Positions 26,773-37,251 of a DNA stretch of 64,000 bases are shown piece after piece. Each line of letters opens with the position of its first letter. Positions within the stretch are counted from its first letter, which is position 1. This DNA is from Calothrix brevissima NIES-22 (GTDB lineage: Bacteria > Cyanobacteriota > Cyanobacteriia > Cyanobacteriales > Nostocaceae): assembly GCF_002367995.1 (NCBI RefSeq), contig NZ_AP018207.1, forward strand, positions 4,525,083 through 4,589,082. The letters are read 5' to 3'. The notes under the pieces are model-generated. The model did not search any database. It had not been told where the DNA came from and saw only the letters and a program-made list of their open reading frames with translations. The position numbers were made by a program, and so were the translations under genes.

Positions 26773-28755
26773 TTACCAAAAGTATTGATTTTCTAATACT
26801 GTTGTTTGCCGAGTCGCAGAGTCATATTGTAAAAGGTATTCGTGAGCGATCGCTTCATTTTCTCTCAGTATTCCTGCTAGTTTTTCATCAATTTCTGTAT
26901 CAGTAGATAGCAAGATTACTTGATGACTAGCGCAGGGAAAGTACCGTTCTACTAGGTTAATGCGGTGAGAAGAATCAAGTCTGCCAAGTGGTGTATCAAT
27001 TGCTACGGGCAATCGACGACCGGAAACTCTCGCTAAACCCCACAAAAAGGCGATCGCTAATAGTTGTTTTTCCCCAGCAGAAAGGCGATGTTTGGGGACT
27101 GGTTTACCTTTTAAATCGTAAAGTGACAGGCTAAACGTATTACTGTCGATAGCAACGCGATGAACTAAATCAGATTTATGTAATAAGTAACGAAAACACT
27201 CTGTTACTTCAACTTCTAATTTATTTAGTTTTCTCAAAGTTAATTTTTCGCGAAAAACCTTGAGTGTTTCTTGCACTCTCGCCGCCGATTCAATAATATG
27301 TTCTTTATTTTGCCGTTTTAGACTTGTATCTGTATAGCTTTCTAAATCTTTCTTAGTAGTATAAATCTCAGTTTCTAATTCAACTAAACGGCGTTTTGCT
27401 ACTTCATAAGCCGCCTTAGCATCAGCAACTTCTTGTTGTGCTTGTTGCAATTCATCAGCCAGTCTTTGATATTCTTCTGGTGAAGCTGCGGTTTGAATTT
27501 GTCGTTCTAGAGTGATAATTTCTTCTTCTTGAGACTGGAGAAATTTAATTTTCTCTTGAGCCTGAGTTTTCACATAACCCAGATAATGATGAATTACATT
27601 ATCTAATTGATTCAGACTTTCTCGATCAGCTAATAGCCAAGGTTCGGTGGTAGCAGAGTTATGTAAATCTTGATTCTCTTTTTTGATAAATTCTTGAATT
27701 TGAGTAACTTCTGACTCAGCAATAGTTAATTGATTAATAAAATTCAGTAATTTCTGCTCTTTCTCCACTAATAAATCGTGAGCTACCTGCATTTGTTGAA
27801 TCCGAAATTCTGCCTCTCCTTGATTCAAAGACTCATTTAATAAAGGTTTAATTAAAGCTAAAGGTAAAACATCAGCCGCTAAATCGCACATTGCCTGACG
27901 CGCTTTCTCGGCTGCTGTAGTTTTCTCATTCTTTTGTTTTTCTAAGTGACTGCGTTCTCCCGCAATTTTACCCCCTTCAGAAATAAATTTATTCACAGCT
28001 TCCTGCTGCCGAATTTCCGCAGATTTTAATTCATCTTGCAAAGATGTAATTGCTTGCAATTCTTGGTTATAAGTCTCTTGTAAATCTTGTAACTTCTCTT
28101 CAATTTCTGCCAGATTAGCTAATTCTTTAGTACCAGCTAGTTCCTTACGTTTGCGATTGACTAAAATATCTAAATCAACAGCCAACCTATCAGCTAACTC
28201 TAATCCTAAAAGTCCGCTAATTGCATCAACTACAATTGCTGGTGGTGTTTCCTGTTCTGCTAATTCTTTAACTTGTTCGCCGTCAAATAAAAATAGATTA
28301 GATATACCTAAAGGTAATAAATTTTCAATATACTCATCCCAAATATTCACCAAAGCCGTATCTAACCATTCATTAGCATCTAAAATCCCTAAATGGTCTT
28401 TACCATCTTGCGGATTTTTCTCCCAAGTCCGCACCACCCGATATTTTATCGGCTGGTCATTTTCAACATGTTCAAAAACTAATTCAATTCGAGTTTTTTC
28501 AACAGGGTCAGTCTTACTATTAACGCATTGCGTGAGAAAATCACTATAACTTAAATTACCACGGGTTGAACATTGAGCACGATGACCATAAAGCGCTAAC
28601 CGAATAGCATCCATTAAAGTCGTTTTTCCACCACCATTCATCCCACCTAAAAGAATTATGGGACGAGAATTTTCATGATTTCTTGGGTCAAGATTAATTA
28701 CCTGTTTCCCAGCGTAGGGGCCAAAGTTTTGTAATACAAGTTCAATAAATATCAT
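26773..28755 (-). CDS. dndD: DNA sulfur modification protein DndD
   Basis: 660 aa SMC/Rad50-like ATPase. Walker A is LLGGMNGGGKTTLMDAIRLA (residues 35-54); a long coiled coil spans ~200-510; the ABC signature is LSAGEKQLLAIAFLWGLARV and Walker B LPVAIDTPLGRLDSS. NLFLFDGEQVKELAEQE is the Q-loop-side motif typical of DndD. It is the ATPase of the DndCDE phosphorothioation complex. First gene of this minus-strand cluster; the usual upstream dndC is absent and the 458 bp before it hold no gene. Confidence 0.92.
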   Translation of the reverse strand: MIFIELVLQNFGPYAGKQVINLDPRNHENSRPIILLGGMNGGGKTTLMDAIRLALYGHRAQCSTRGNLSYSDFLTQCVNSKTDPVEKTRIELVFEHVENDQPIKYRVVRTWEKNPQDGKDHLGILDANEWLDTALVNIWDEYIENLLPLGISNLFLFDGEQVKELAEQETPPAIVVDAISGLLGLELADRLAVDLDILVNRKRKELAGTKELANLAEIEEKLQDLQETYNQELQAITSLQDELKSAEIRQQEAVNKFISEGGKIAGERSHLEKQKNEKTTAAEKARQAMCDLAADVLPLALIKPLLNESLNQGEAEFRIQQMQVAHDLLVEKEQKLLNFINQLTIAESEVTQIQEFIKKENQDLHNSATTEPWLLADRESLNQLDNVIHHYLGYVKTQAQEKIKFLQSQEEEIITLERQIQTAASPEEYQRLADELQQAQQEVADAKAAYEVAKRRLVELETEIYTTKKDLESYTDTSLKRQNKEHIIESAARVQETLKVFREKLTLRKLNKLEVEVTECFRYLLHKSDLVHRVAIDSNTFSLSLYDLKGKPVPKHRLSAGEKQLLAIAFLWGLARVSGRRLPVAIDTPLGRLDSSHRINLVERYFPCASHQVILLSTDTEIDEKLAGILRENEAIAHEYLLQYDSATRQTTVLENQYFW

Positions 28756-29213
28756 TTAATTTAGTTAATTAGAACGGCGTAATTAAATATAACTGACAAG
28801 GGTTGTCATTAGTCATTAGTCATTAGTAAGGGTTTCAAATATACTTACGTTTCGTAATATAGCAATCCTCAATCATTTGTAAAATTTACCAAATCTCAGT
28901 ATTTTTCTCTTACCTTGGCGTTCTTGGCGTTCTTGGCGGTTTATTAAAAAAATATCTTCACAACTCAGATAGGATTGCTATATAGTTTGGTTTATTTATA
29001 TCAACTGACTTAGACAAACAAAATTAAAATTATAAGTCGAAGTTGTTACTCAATTTCTCTCTCTGTGTTCTCTGCGCCTCTGCGGTTCCATTAAAAAAAT
29101 ACTTTTCACAACTCCTACACAAATTCCTATACAACTGAAATGTCCTAAAAACTCAGATATGGTGGGCATTGCCCACCCTACCATATTTCCTGTAACGCTT
29201 GTTTGGAGAATTA
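28756..29213. other. Intergenic region between pepP and dndD
   Basis: No gene, and in particular no dndC remnant recognised. It contains TTCTTGGCG repeats (about 28914-28940), a CTCTGCGCCTCTGCGG unit, and a GGTGGGCA/TGCCCACC palindrome at 29161-29177 about 40 bp beyond the pepP stop. Confidence 0.6.
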
Positions 29214-30524
29214 TTATCGTCTCTCCACTTCATCCACTTCTTTAGGAACCCCAGCAGTTAACACCTCATGTCCGGTGCTAGTCACTAACACATCATCTTC
29301 AATGCGAATTCCAATCCCCACCCAACGCGGATCGGTTGCTGGCTGGTCTTCTGCCAGTTTGGTATCTGGTACTATATAAAGTCCTGGTTCTACGGTGAGT
29401 ATTTGTCCTGGTTGTAAAATCTGTGGGTTATCGCCATGCTGATATACGCCGACATCATGAACATCCAAGCCTAACCAATGGCTGGTACGGTGCATATAGT
29501 ATGGTTTATATTTTTCTTCTTCAATTAGTTTATCTACTTCACCCTTAAGAATACCCACTTCCACTAAACCCTCTGTGAGGACGCGCACTGCTGTATCGTG
29601 GACTGAGTTGAAAGTATTACCGGGTTGCACTTGAGCGATCGCTTGTTTTTGTGCTTCTAAAACAATCTCATATAATATCTTTTGTTCTGCTGTAAACTTC
29701 CCGCCTACCGGAAATGTCCTGGTAATATCAGAATTGTAATAACCGTAGGCACAACCAGCATCAATCAGCAGTAAATCCCCATCTTGCATTTGGCGATCGT
29801 TTTCAATATAGTGCAACACACAAGCATTTACACCAGACGCGACTATTGAAGGATAAGCTGGCCCCATTGCTCCCCGCAAGCGAAAAATATGCTCAATTTC
29901 CGCTTGAATTTCATACTCGTAACGTCCAGGTGCAGTTACTTGCCGTGCTAAACTGTGCGCTTCTGTAGCGATCGCAGCTGCTTGGCGCATCAATTCCAAC
30001 TCGGCTTGACTTTTAATCAATCTCATGCTACCTAAAATAGGGCTGGTATCTTCAATAGCGATCGGCCCTGTACCTCGTTTAGGATAGGTGCGGAGTAAAC
30101 TTTGATAATGTTTGAGAACTTTGTCATTAAAATTGCGATCGCGTCCCAAATGGTAAAAAATGCGATCGGCTTTTTCTAAATACTGGGGTAGTTTTTCATC
30201 CAATTCGGCGATCGGGTAAGCTTCGTCAGCACCATAGAGTTCTTTCGCTGCTTCCACTCCACAACGGTAACCAGTCCAAACTTCCTTTTCTCTATCCTTC
30301 GGTTGAACAAACAATACAAACTGATGTTCTGCGTGATGAGGTGCTAACACAGCTACAGCTTGCGGTTCATTAAACCCAGTCAAATAGAAAAAATCACTGT
30401 CTTGGCGATAATTGTACTCCACATCATTATGCATCACCGCCATTGGCGCACTGCGAAAAATCGCCGTACCATTACCAAGTTTTGACATCAACTGCTGACG
30501 ACGCTTCTGATATTCTGCTTGCAT
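29214..30524 (-). CDS. pepP: Xaa-Pro aminopeptidase (aminopeptidase P)
   Basis: 436 aa from the ATG complementary to 30522-30524 (MQAEYQKRRQQLMSKLGNGT); upstream in-frame codons are not family-like. M24 pita-bread metalloprotease: LLIDAGCAYGYYNSDITRTF gives two Asp metal ligands, MHRTSHWLGLDVHDVG the His, and the C-terminal LTVEPGLYIVPD and GIRIEDDVLVT the two Glu. It removes N-terminal residues preceding proline in the cytoplasm. The N-terminal creatinase-like domain (FFYLTGFNEPQAVAVL) is intact. Monocistronic. Confidence 0.95.
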   Translation of the reverse strand: MQAEYQKRRQQLMSKLGNGTAIFRSAPMAVMHNDVEYNYRQDSDFFYLTGFNEPQAVAVLAPHHAEHQFVLFVQPKDREKEVWTGYRCGVEAAKELYGADEAYPIAELDEKLPQYLEKADRIFYHLGRDRNFNDKVLKHYQSLLRTYPKRGTGPIAIEDTSPILGSMRLIKSQAELELMRQAAAIATEAHSLARQVTAPGRYEYEIQAEIEHIFRLRGAMGPAYPSIVASGVNACVLHYIENDRQMQDGDLLLIDAGCAYGYYNSDITRTFPVGGKFTAEQKILYEIVLEAQKQAIAQVQPGNTFNSVHDTAVRVLTEGLVEVGILKGEVDKLIEEEKYKPYYMHRTSHWLGLDVHDVGVYQHGDNPQILQPGQILTVEPGLYIVPDTKLAEDQPATDPRWVGIGIRIEDDVLVTSTGHEVLTAGVPKEVDEVERR

Positions 30525-31424
30525 AGCTACTTTATATTTCCAATTATGGTGATATCTTAACCTTTTCGCACTACAGATTGCATATATCACAAATATTATA
30601 TGTAGTGCCAAGCACTCTCAACATACATAATATGTATCCAATTTTAATTAATAGTTATTCATTGAGATTGATATTTATATCTCAGTATTAATATTGCTGT
30701 TATTCACAAATACATATTGCCTGTATCTTGTCAAATTTATGTTATGGAATTAAGACAATCTGTATCTCATAATTTTACATTTAAAACTAAAGTCTAAAAA
30801 CATAAAGTTATCATTTTTTGATATTTCTGCCAACTTGTTATATACATATCATAAATTATTGGCAAGCACGAGCCTAACTTTTTGAATAAGTCATGTTTTT
30901 GATTGTCTAGATTTTTATATAGCTTTTATGCATCAGCCGCAGTATAAATATCGCCAGTTGTGCGCTCACAAGTATACCTTACTAAGTCGGGAAATGCTCT
31001 AAAAAATTGAACGGCTATCTAGCATATATATATTGATAATTGGCTGATGAAATCATCAGACTATATCTGTTTGTATTCGATATAGCTCTAGCAACAATTA
31101 TCAGCATAACCTTACATTTTAGATGATAGACAAATTTATCTTGTTAACCTAAAACATCTAAATTAAAGCTATTTCCAGCTTTTGTAACTTATCTACAAAT
31201 GCTGACATAAACAAAAATATTTTCATAAATGCTTATCTGGAACTTGAAAAAAATAAATAAGCTAGCTAGAAAAGAGCAACTTATATATATGTATTCGCAC
31301 GTTCAAAAACATGAAAATATGAAAAAGTCAAACAGATATTTTTTAAGCAAATGTTATTAAAGCACAGAAAACATTTAACCGAAAAAGTTAAAACTTGGAT
31401 AACAACAAGCTATAAAAACAAACC
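30525..31424. other. AT-rich 900-bp gap, nothing recognised
   Basis: Very AT-rich sequence between divergent pepP and the FG-GAP gene. I see no gene, tRNA, repeat array or strong hairpin. A long 5' leader or regulatory region for the FG-GAP gene is possible. Confidence 0.4.
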
Positions 31425-32756
31425 ATGCCTGAATTGAATTTGGATACAAATAGCTGGGCAGCACTTTCTTTTGAAAAATCAGCACAAATCAGCAACGGTT
31501 TTGAAGAGAATTCTTCATCATCATTTAGCCGTGCAAGTTCTTCTTCAGCATTGACAAATCAACCAGTAAATAGAAATCAAGTATCATCACAATCTTTATT
31601 TAACGCCAACCCAAACCCTAATCCTTATATAACTAGCGCCGCAATTGTACCGGATTTTAATGGTGATGGTAAAACCGATAAAATTTGGGTTGATGCCCAA
31701 ACTGGTGCAACTCAAATTTGGTTGATGGATGGTACAAATGTTATCTCCAAAGGTAATTTTCCAGCCGATCCAAATAACCCACCAGGATCAGTAGATTATA
31801 AAATTGGCGATTTCAACGGGGATAATAAGACTGACTTCTTAATACGTAATAAGGTAACAGGTGCTAATACCCTGGTATTGATGGATGGTACCAATTTTAC
31901 AAATCTGATTCCTCTAGATTCACTAGATGGAAACTGGTCACCATTCATTGGCGATTTCGATGGCGATCGCAAAACTGATATATTATGGCGGAATAACGCC
32001 ACCGGTGAAAACGCCATTTGGTTAGTAGATGGTAGTAACTCCAGCCAACCCATTAAAAGTGGTATCAGACTTGAGGGACTCGACGCTACTTGGACGCCAA
32101 CAATGGTTGATTTCGACGGTAACGGCGTCACTGACATCTTCTGGCGCAGCACCACCGGCGAAAACAGCGCTTGGTTCTTTGATGGTACTCAAGTTAATAA
32201 GAATTCTCTCCAATCACAAGACGCCAGCTGGACTTTCACCATAGGAGACTTTAACGGCGATTTCCGTTCTGACATCTTATGGCGCAACACCACCACAGGT
32301 GAAAACAAAGCTTGGTTAACTAATTCCCTCATTCCCAATAACGTCTTCTTCACTGAATCTTCTCTGACAACACTAGATGCTAATTGGAAATCTAGCATTG
32401 CTGACTTCAATGGCGATGGTAAGACAGATATCTTCTGGCGTAATCAAACAACCGGTGAAAACACCACCTGGTTGATGGATGGCGGTACAATTGTCACTGA
32501 AACCTTCCTGGCACCCAGTTCCACCACCGCACAAGCAACATTTGGCGACTTCAACAACGATGGTAGAACAGATATCTACTGGCGCGATTACGCTACAGGT
32601 GCGGACGAAATTTGGATTACAAATACAGACGGAACAACTGTAACCAGAACTCCAATCGCAGACACAGAAAGACTTTCCCCAATTCAAGTAGGAGAAGATG
32701 GTAATCCTGTCCTCGGCCCAGATGGTACACCCTTGAGAAAATGGGTTACCTTCTAG
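31425..32756 (+). CDS. FG-GAP/VCBS repeat protein
   Basis: 443 aa. After a Ser/Asn-rich ~70-residue N-terminus without a signal peptide come about seven ~45-residue repeats of the form DFNGDGKTDIFWRNQTTGEN followed by a WLMDG-like strand. The DXDGDGXXD loops should bind calcium, and the repeats should build a beta-propeller. The absence of a classical signal in a protein type usually found outside the cell suggests an unconventional or type I export route, which is inference. Function unknown, possibly adhesion or cell-surface. Confidence 0.88.
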   Translation: MPELNLDTNSWAALSFEKSAQISNGFEENSSSSFSRASSSSALTNQPVNRNQVSSQSLFNANPNPNPYITSAAIVPDFNGDGKTDKIWVDAQTGATQIWLMDGTNVISKGNFPADPNNPPGSVDYKIGDFNGDNKTDFLIRNKVTGANTLVLMDGTNFTNLIPLDSLDGNWSPFIGDFDGDRKTDILWRNNATGENAIWLVDGSNSSQPIKSGIRLEGLDATWTPTMVDFDGNGVTDIFWRSTTGENSAWFFDGTQVNKNSLQSQDASWTFTIGDFNGDFRSDILWRNTTTGENKAWLTNSLIPNNVFFTESSLTTLDANWKSSIADFNGDGKTDIFWRNQTTGENTTWLMDGGTIVTETFLAPSSTTAQATFGDFNNDGRTDIYWRDYATGADEIWITNTDGTTVTRTPIADTERLSPIQVGEDGNPVLGPDGTPLRKWVTF

Positions 32757-32996
32757 ATTGCTAGAAAATAATTAGCTTATCGGTATTCACGCAAAGACTG
32801 TAGCGTTGTCAGTTACGCAATATCAGCAATCGCACAAAGCCAAGTTGAGTAGAGTTAAGCCACAATACCATCTCTACCTAAAAGTTTCATTCTGAGCCGG
32901 AACACAACTCAGGATCAGGGTAATTCTACCAAATAAATCATCCCACATCGTAGGGGCGGGGTCTCCCCGCCCTGACAAATTATGTTTATAATTTAG

Positions 32997-33764
32997 TTAA
33001 AATTTGTAACTCAAAATTTGAATTACGCTATTTTCTGGTAAGCTTCCAGAGCTAATACTAATACTGTCACTAGTACCGCGACGTACAGTCACGCCCTGCA
33101 TCAAATTCAGAAAATCATCCACCGGCGAAATATCACACTTAGTCGCATCTGCTGCCTGTGTACGATAATGGGTAGGAACAATCAATCTCGGATTTAAAAT
33201 TTCTACTGCTTGCTTGGCTTCTTGAGCATTATAAGCTTTAGCACTACCCCCGACAGGAATAAAGGCGATATCAGGACGACCCATGAGAATTTTTTGCTCA
33301 ACAGAAATTGGTGCAGCTGCGCCGCCTAAATGTAGGATATTAATTCCGCCTTGTTTCCAACTCCAAGCAGTATTAATCCCAAATTGTTTACCACCTTTGC
33401 GATCGTGATCTATACCAATTCCTTGAAACTTAATTCCCTGGAATTCGTAAACTCCCGGTTCATAGATTAGTTTCGGCTTTCCGGGGAGTCCGTCTACAGC
33501 ACCCTCATCCAGCAGTTGACTGCTAATCATGACTAAATCTGCTGCAACCTTTGGCGGTCGATATCCAGCAGTACAGCCGACAGTCCGAAAGGGATTGACG
33601 AGAATCTTCACTCCGCCACCCGTCAACAGAAAGCAGGTATGACCCAACCACTGAACTGATAAGCCGCTAGATTGGGCCTGGGATGGAAATTCAGAACTTA
33701 AGGTAGTAAAAAAAGCTGTAGCCAAACCCGCCCCAGCATAGCCTATCAACTGTCGTCGTTTCAT
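32997..33764 (-). CDS. MBL-fold metallo-hydrolase-like protein with Tat-type signal
   Basis: 255 aa. N-terminus MKRRQLIGYAGAGLATAFF resembles a twin-arginine signal, with likely cleavage after SQAQS. The mature part has the UlaG/UPF0173-like beta-lactamase fold: VQWLGHTCFLLTGGGVKILV, then GIDHDRKGG, HLGGAAAP and VPTHYRT. The canonical HXHXDH zinc motif is not present, so catalysis may differ or be lost. Three bp separate it from trpG/pabA upstream, so cotranscription is likely, though a functional link is not obvious. Confidence 0.8.
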   Translation of the reverse strand: MKRRQLIGYAGAGLATAFFTTLSSEFPSQAQSSGLSVQWLGHTCFLLTGGGVKILVNPFRTVGCTAGYRPPKVAADLVMISSQLLDEGAVDGLPGKPKLIYEPGVYEFQGIKFQGIGIDHDRKGGKQFGINTAWSWKQGGINILHLGGAAAPISVEQKILMGRPDIAFIPVGGSAKAYNAQEAKQAVEILNPRLIVPTHYRTQAADATKCDISPVDDFLNLMQGVTVRRGTSDSISISSGSLPENSVIQILSYKF

Positions 33765-33767
33765 TAA

Positions 33768-34367
33768 TTACGCTCTCGACTGTAATTGTTCCAGAAAGTT
33801 TCGCAGCAACTGCTTACCTGAAGATGTCAAAACACTCTCTGGATGAAACTGGACGCCTTGAATATGAGGATAGTTCCGATGGCGTACTCCCATAATCGTA
33901 CCATCCTCAACCCAAGCAGTAATTTCCAACACATCGGGGCAAGTCTCGCGGTCAATCACCAGACTGTGATATCTGGTAGCAGTTAAAGGATTTTCTAATC
34001 CCTGGAAAACTCCCACCCCAGTATGAGACACCTGAGAAGTTTTGCCATGCATCAATTCAGGAGCAGAAACGATTTTACCACCGAATACCTGACCAATGCT
34101 TTGATGTCCTAAACAGACACCCAAAATTGGCAAACTAGATCCTAGCTGTTCAATTAACTCTAAACTAATTCCCGCGTCTTCTGGACGACCAGGGCCGGGA
34201 GAAATGACAACAAATTCAGGATTTAAAGCTTTAATTTCGTCTACAGATATTTTATCGTTGCGAAAAACTCGAATATCTGCTGCTACAGGAAATTCTGCGG
34301 CAAGCTCTCCAAGATATTGGACTATATTATAAGTAAAACTGTCGTAATTGTCGATGACTATAATCAC
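33768..34367 (-). CDS. trpG: Anthranilate/aminodeoxychorismate synthase glutaminase subunit
   Basis: 199 aa, one class I glutamine amidotransferase domain. N-terminus [20 protein letters not shown]; oxyanion segment [14 protein letters not shown]; nucleophile in [30 protein letters not shown] holds the catalytic His and Glu. It supplies ammonia from glutamine to TrpE and/or PabB, neither of which is encoded here, so an amphibolic TrpG/PabA is likely. It sits between dgkA and the MBL gene on the same strand. Confidence 0.92.
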   Translation of the reverse strand: MIIVIDNYDSFTYNIVQYLGELAAEFPVAADIRVFRNDKISVDEIKALNPEFVVISPGPGRPEDAGISLELIEQLGSSLPILGVCLGHQSIGQVFGGKIVSAPELMHGKTSQVSHTGVGVFQGLENPLTATRYHSLVIDRETCPDVLEITAWVEDGTIMGVRHRNYPHIQGVQFHPESVLTSSGKQLLRNFLEQLQSRA

Positions 34368-34478
34368 AGCTAATAACTCCTGGTCAGATTATTTGATTAT
34401 TTTGTTTAATTGTCACCAGATGGGAGCTGTAAACGTCATCAATTATCGAATGAAAATAAGCAAAGTTAGCAATCTTAC

Positions 34479-34952
34479 TTAAAAAGCTGAGATAATTAAA
34501 GTTGCCAAAGGCGGTAGTATAAGTATACTACCTACCAAAAGCGATACTAAAGCTGAGACAAGTACAGCACCAGCTGCACAATCTTTCGCAATTTTGGCTA
34601 GCTCGTGGTAAGTCTGCTTGACTGTTAAATCGACTAGTGATTCTAATGCTGTATTTAGTAGTTCTAAAGTTAAAACTAAACCACTAGTGATCGCAATAAT
34701 GGCGATTTCCACCGATGATAAATGTAAAATGACGCTAAGAGCGATCGCTACAGCACAAACGCTCACATGAATGCGAAAATTGCGTTGAGTTTTAAAACCA
34801 TAGCTAATTCCCGCCCAAGCATACTTAAAACTAATAAATAAATTAGTCGCTACTTGCCAAGAAAATTGTCTTTCTTTAGTAACCAATGTTGGTATACGGT
34901 TATTAGTGGGTGGTGGCGAAACTTTTTGGGACATAGGCTTCAAGATCCTCAC
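34479..34952 (-). CDS. dgkA: Diacylglycerol kinase family protein
   Basis: 157 aa integral membrane enzyme. After a ~35-residue cytosolic extension come FKYAWAGISYGFKTQRNFRI and three transmembrane helices; the second ends with the catalytic signature LTLELLNTALESLVDLTV. It phosphorylates diacylglycerol or undecaprenol. It lies between ybeY and trpG on the minus strand, an arrangement I recall as common in cyanobacteria. The N-terminal extension is longer than in the E. coli protein. Confidence 0.9.
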   Translation of the reverse strand: MRILKPMSQKVSPPPTNNRIPTLVTKERQFSWQVATNLFISFKYAWAGISYGFKTQRNFRIHVSVCAVAIALSVILHLSSVEIAIIAITSGLVLTLELLNTALESLVDLTVKQTYHELAKIAKDCAAGAVLVSALVSLLVGSILILPPLATLIISAF

Positions 34953-35056
34953 ATCAAGTAGATACAGTTGTTGGTGTTGCCGATTTTAAAGGCTTAATTT
35001 AGATTTAGGCAATTTTATCCGGAAGTTTTAGGAGCAGCAAAGAATAATAATAGAGG

Positions 35057-35584
35057 CTACTCTATGTCAATAGAAATACCTATTTGTCTCAGCAATATTA
35101 CCTGCTGTTTTAACATTCTTACCAAACTTTCCTCATCAGGATGATCCCAGCCTAATAAGTGCAGCAAACCATGAGCCACAAGCCAGGCCAATTCAGTTTG
35201 CAAACTATGCTCCTGCTGTTGGGCTTGACGCTGTGCAGTATCTACAGATACCACAATATCCCCTAGATATAAAGGCATAGAGGCAAACATTTCCTCATTG
35301 TGAGGACTGTCCACCTCTAAAGCAGCAAAAGCTAATACATCTGTAGGTTTGTCCTGGTGACGATATTGGGAATTGAGTGACTGAATTTCTACATCATCCG
35401 TGAACCGCAACCCGATTTCATAACCTAGTGCTGAGGGAAGATAGGGATGAAGTATTTCTAACCAGCTATTAAACCAGTCTTCCCAAGTTTCCACAGCAAT
35501 GCGGTTATCATTAGTCCCAAAATTTTTTGTTGTTTCTGGGAACGATTCATAAAAGTAATCTTGTACATCTAGTTCAACTTGCAC
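35057..35584 (-). CDS. ybeY: rRNA maturation endoribonuclease YbeY
   Basis: 175 aa. The zinc-binding signature HGLLHLLGWDH (HGXLHLXGXDH) lies in the C-terminal third, preceded by QYRHQDKPTDVLAFA and LGDIVVSVDTA. YbeY processes 16S rRNA ends and joins ribosome quality control. The gene heads a minus-strand group with dgkA, with a ~105 bp gap that includes AT-rich sequence. Intact, with a normal N-terminal region for cyanobacterial members. Confidence 0.94.
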   Translation of the reverse strand: MQVELDVQDYFYESFPETTKNFGTNDNRIAVETWEDWFNSWLEILHPYLPSALGYEIGLRFTDDVEIQSLNSQYRHQDKPTDVLAFAALEVDSPHNEEMFASMPLYLGDIVVSVDTAQRQAQQQEHSLQTELAWLVAHGLLHLLGWDHPDEESLVRMLKQQVILLRQIGISIDIE

Positions 35585-35626
35585 TAGCTACAAAGTCTCC
35601 TAGTAACTCGAGGTTTAGGTTTGCGA

Positions 35627-35782
35627 TTAGTGAGTTAGGTAAGCAAGACCTACGAAGAGAGCTAAAAGTCCCACAGTAGTAAGCACAAAATGCTTAACAG
35701 AAGTACCACCTTTACGTACCATGTTGCGCATGGCGAGTTTAACGTAGCTCGGTTGAGCTTCCTTTGACGGAGAACTGCTCAT
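35627..35782 (-). CDS. DUF3285-type small membrane protein
   Basis: 51 aa from the ATG complementary to 35780-35782 (MSSSPSKEAQPSYVKLAMRN). A basic amphipathic N-terminal half (NMVRKGGTSVKHF) is followed by one transmembrane helix (VLTTVGLLALFVGLAYLTH). It matches the short DUF3285 family of cyanobacteria by sequence pattern. Function unknown. A longer in-frame start at 35881 overlaps the transposase region and is rejected. Confidence 0.75.
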   Translation of the reverse strand: MSSSPSKEAQPSYVKLAMRNMVRKGGTSVKHFVLTTVGLLALFVGLAYLTH

Positions 35783-35910
35783 GATGATTCGATAACAAAC
35801 TCTTTTATATATAACAATACCGTTGCCAAAATAAGAGCATGAAGAGGGAGGGCGTTTCGTAGTAGAGTTATTGTCTCTCACAACGACAACTCAAAAACCA
35901 CTGGCCGCCC

Positions 35911-37251
35911 ATGCCCGATATCTTATCATTGTTACAATGCTTGCTACCGCAGATAAACGCGACAACGATGCGGCAATTGAACCAAGTCATCCTGGCAATG
36001 TTAGCTATGAGTGGTCGAGTCACGATGTTGGGAATTGCGCGTTGGACAGGCGCAGGCGGTAGCTATCGGACGATGGGAAGATTTTTCTCGACAGTCATAC
36101 CTTGGGCAACATTGTTTTGGCTGTTTTTTCGTAAACATTTGTGGCGAGAAAATGATGTGTACTTGCTGGCAGGAGATGAAGTTGTAGTTAGTAAATCGGG
36201 TAAGCAAACATACGGGGTAGATAGATTTTTTTCTAGCTTGGCCAGTAAACCAATGAATGGGTTATCGTTCTTCGTATTGTCATTAGTAAGCGTAGAAGAA
36301 AGGCAATCATTTCCGATTGGAATAGAACAGGTAATTAAAAGTGATGCCCAAATAAATAGCACCTTGCCAATCAAAAAAGTAAAAGCTAAAGAGAAACGTG
36401 GACGGGGAAGACCGAAAGGCAGTAAGAATAAAAACAAAACAGAAGTGATATTAACATCTGAACTCTTGTTAATTAAAAAGATGATTAACTCACTATTTGA
36501 GCTAGTAGCTAACTTTATCCCCTTGACATACTTGGTAGTAGATGGTCATTTTGGTAACAACAATGCCTTGCAGATGGCACGACAAGTTAACTTGCACATA
36601 ATTTCCAAGCTGCGCCATGATTCAGCATTATACATCCCTTATGAAAATCCTGACTCGAATAAACGTTCTCGTCGTAAATACGGGGAAAAACTAGACTACC
36701 GTAATCTACCTGAGAAATATTTGTGTAAAAGTGATATTGAAGATGGAATTCTTTCCTGTATTTATCAAGCTACTCTTCTTCACAAAGAATTTTCCCAGGC
36801 TATCAATGTAGTAATTTTGGTAAAAACCAATCTTAAAACTCAAGCTCGTAGCCATGTAATTTTATTTTCTAGTGACCTAGATTTGAAGGCTGATAAGATT
36901 ATTGACTACTACAAGCTACGTTTTCAAATCGAGTTTAACTTTCGTGATGCCAAGCAGTTTTGGGGTTTAGAGGATTTTATGAATTTGAGCCAAACTGCTG
37001 TGACTAATGCGGCTAATCTTGCATTCTTCATGGTTAATTTATCCCATCATCTTCTGGCTGATTTCCGTAAACATAATCCTGGTTCTGGCATTATTGACCT
37101 GAAAGCTTATTACCGTGGTTTTCGATATGTTCATGAAATGTTAAAAATACTTCCTCAAAAGCCTGAGCCTATTTTATTAGCCCAAATTTTTGCCAAGCTT
37201 ACTTCTCTAGGACGTATTCATCCCATTTCCACAGGCGTCGAACCCTCGTAA
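35911..37251 (+). mobile_element. IS4/IS701-superfamily transposase gene
   Basis: 446 aa DDE transposase. First Asp in YLLAGDEVVVSKSGKQTYG, second in LTYLVVDGHFGNNNAL, and a YREK-like block KLRFQIEFNFRDAKQFWGLE giving the Glu. A KKVKAKEKRGRGRPKGSKNK insert (basic) lies between the first two. The frame is complete, so it may be active. A TTTGGG...CCCAAA palindrome at 37285-37304 follows the stop. I could not find convincing terminal inverted repeats or target duplications, so only the transposase is delimited here. Confidence 0.88.

Noticed and set aside
28756-29213. dndC remnant upstream of dndD
   Set aside because: Translations of the gap show no PAPS-reductase-like sequence, only stops and repeats.
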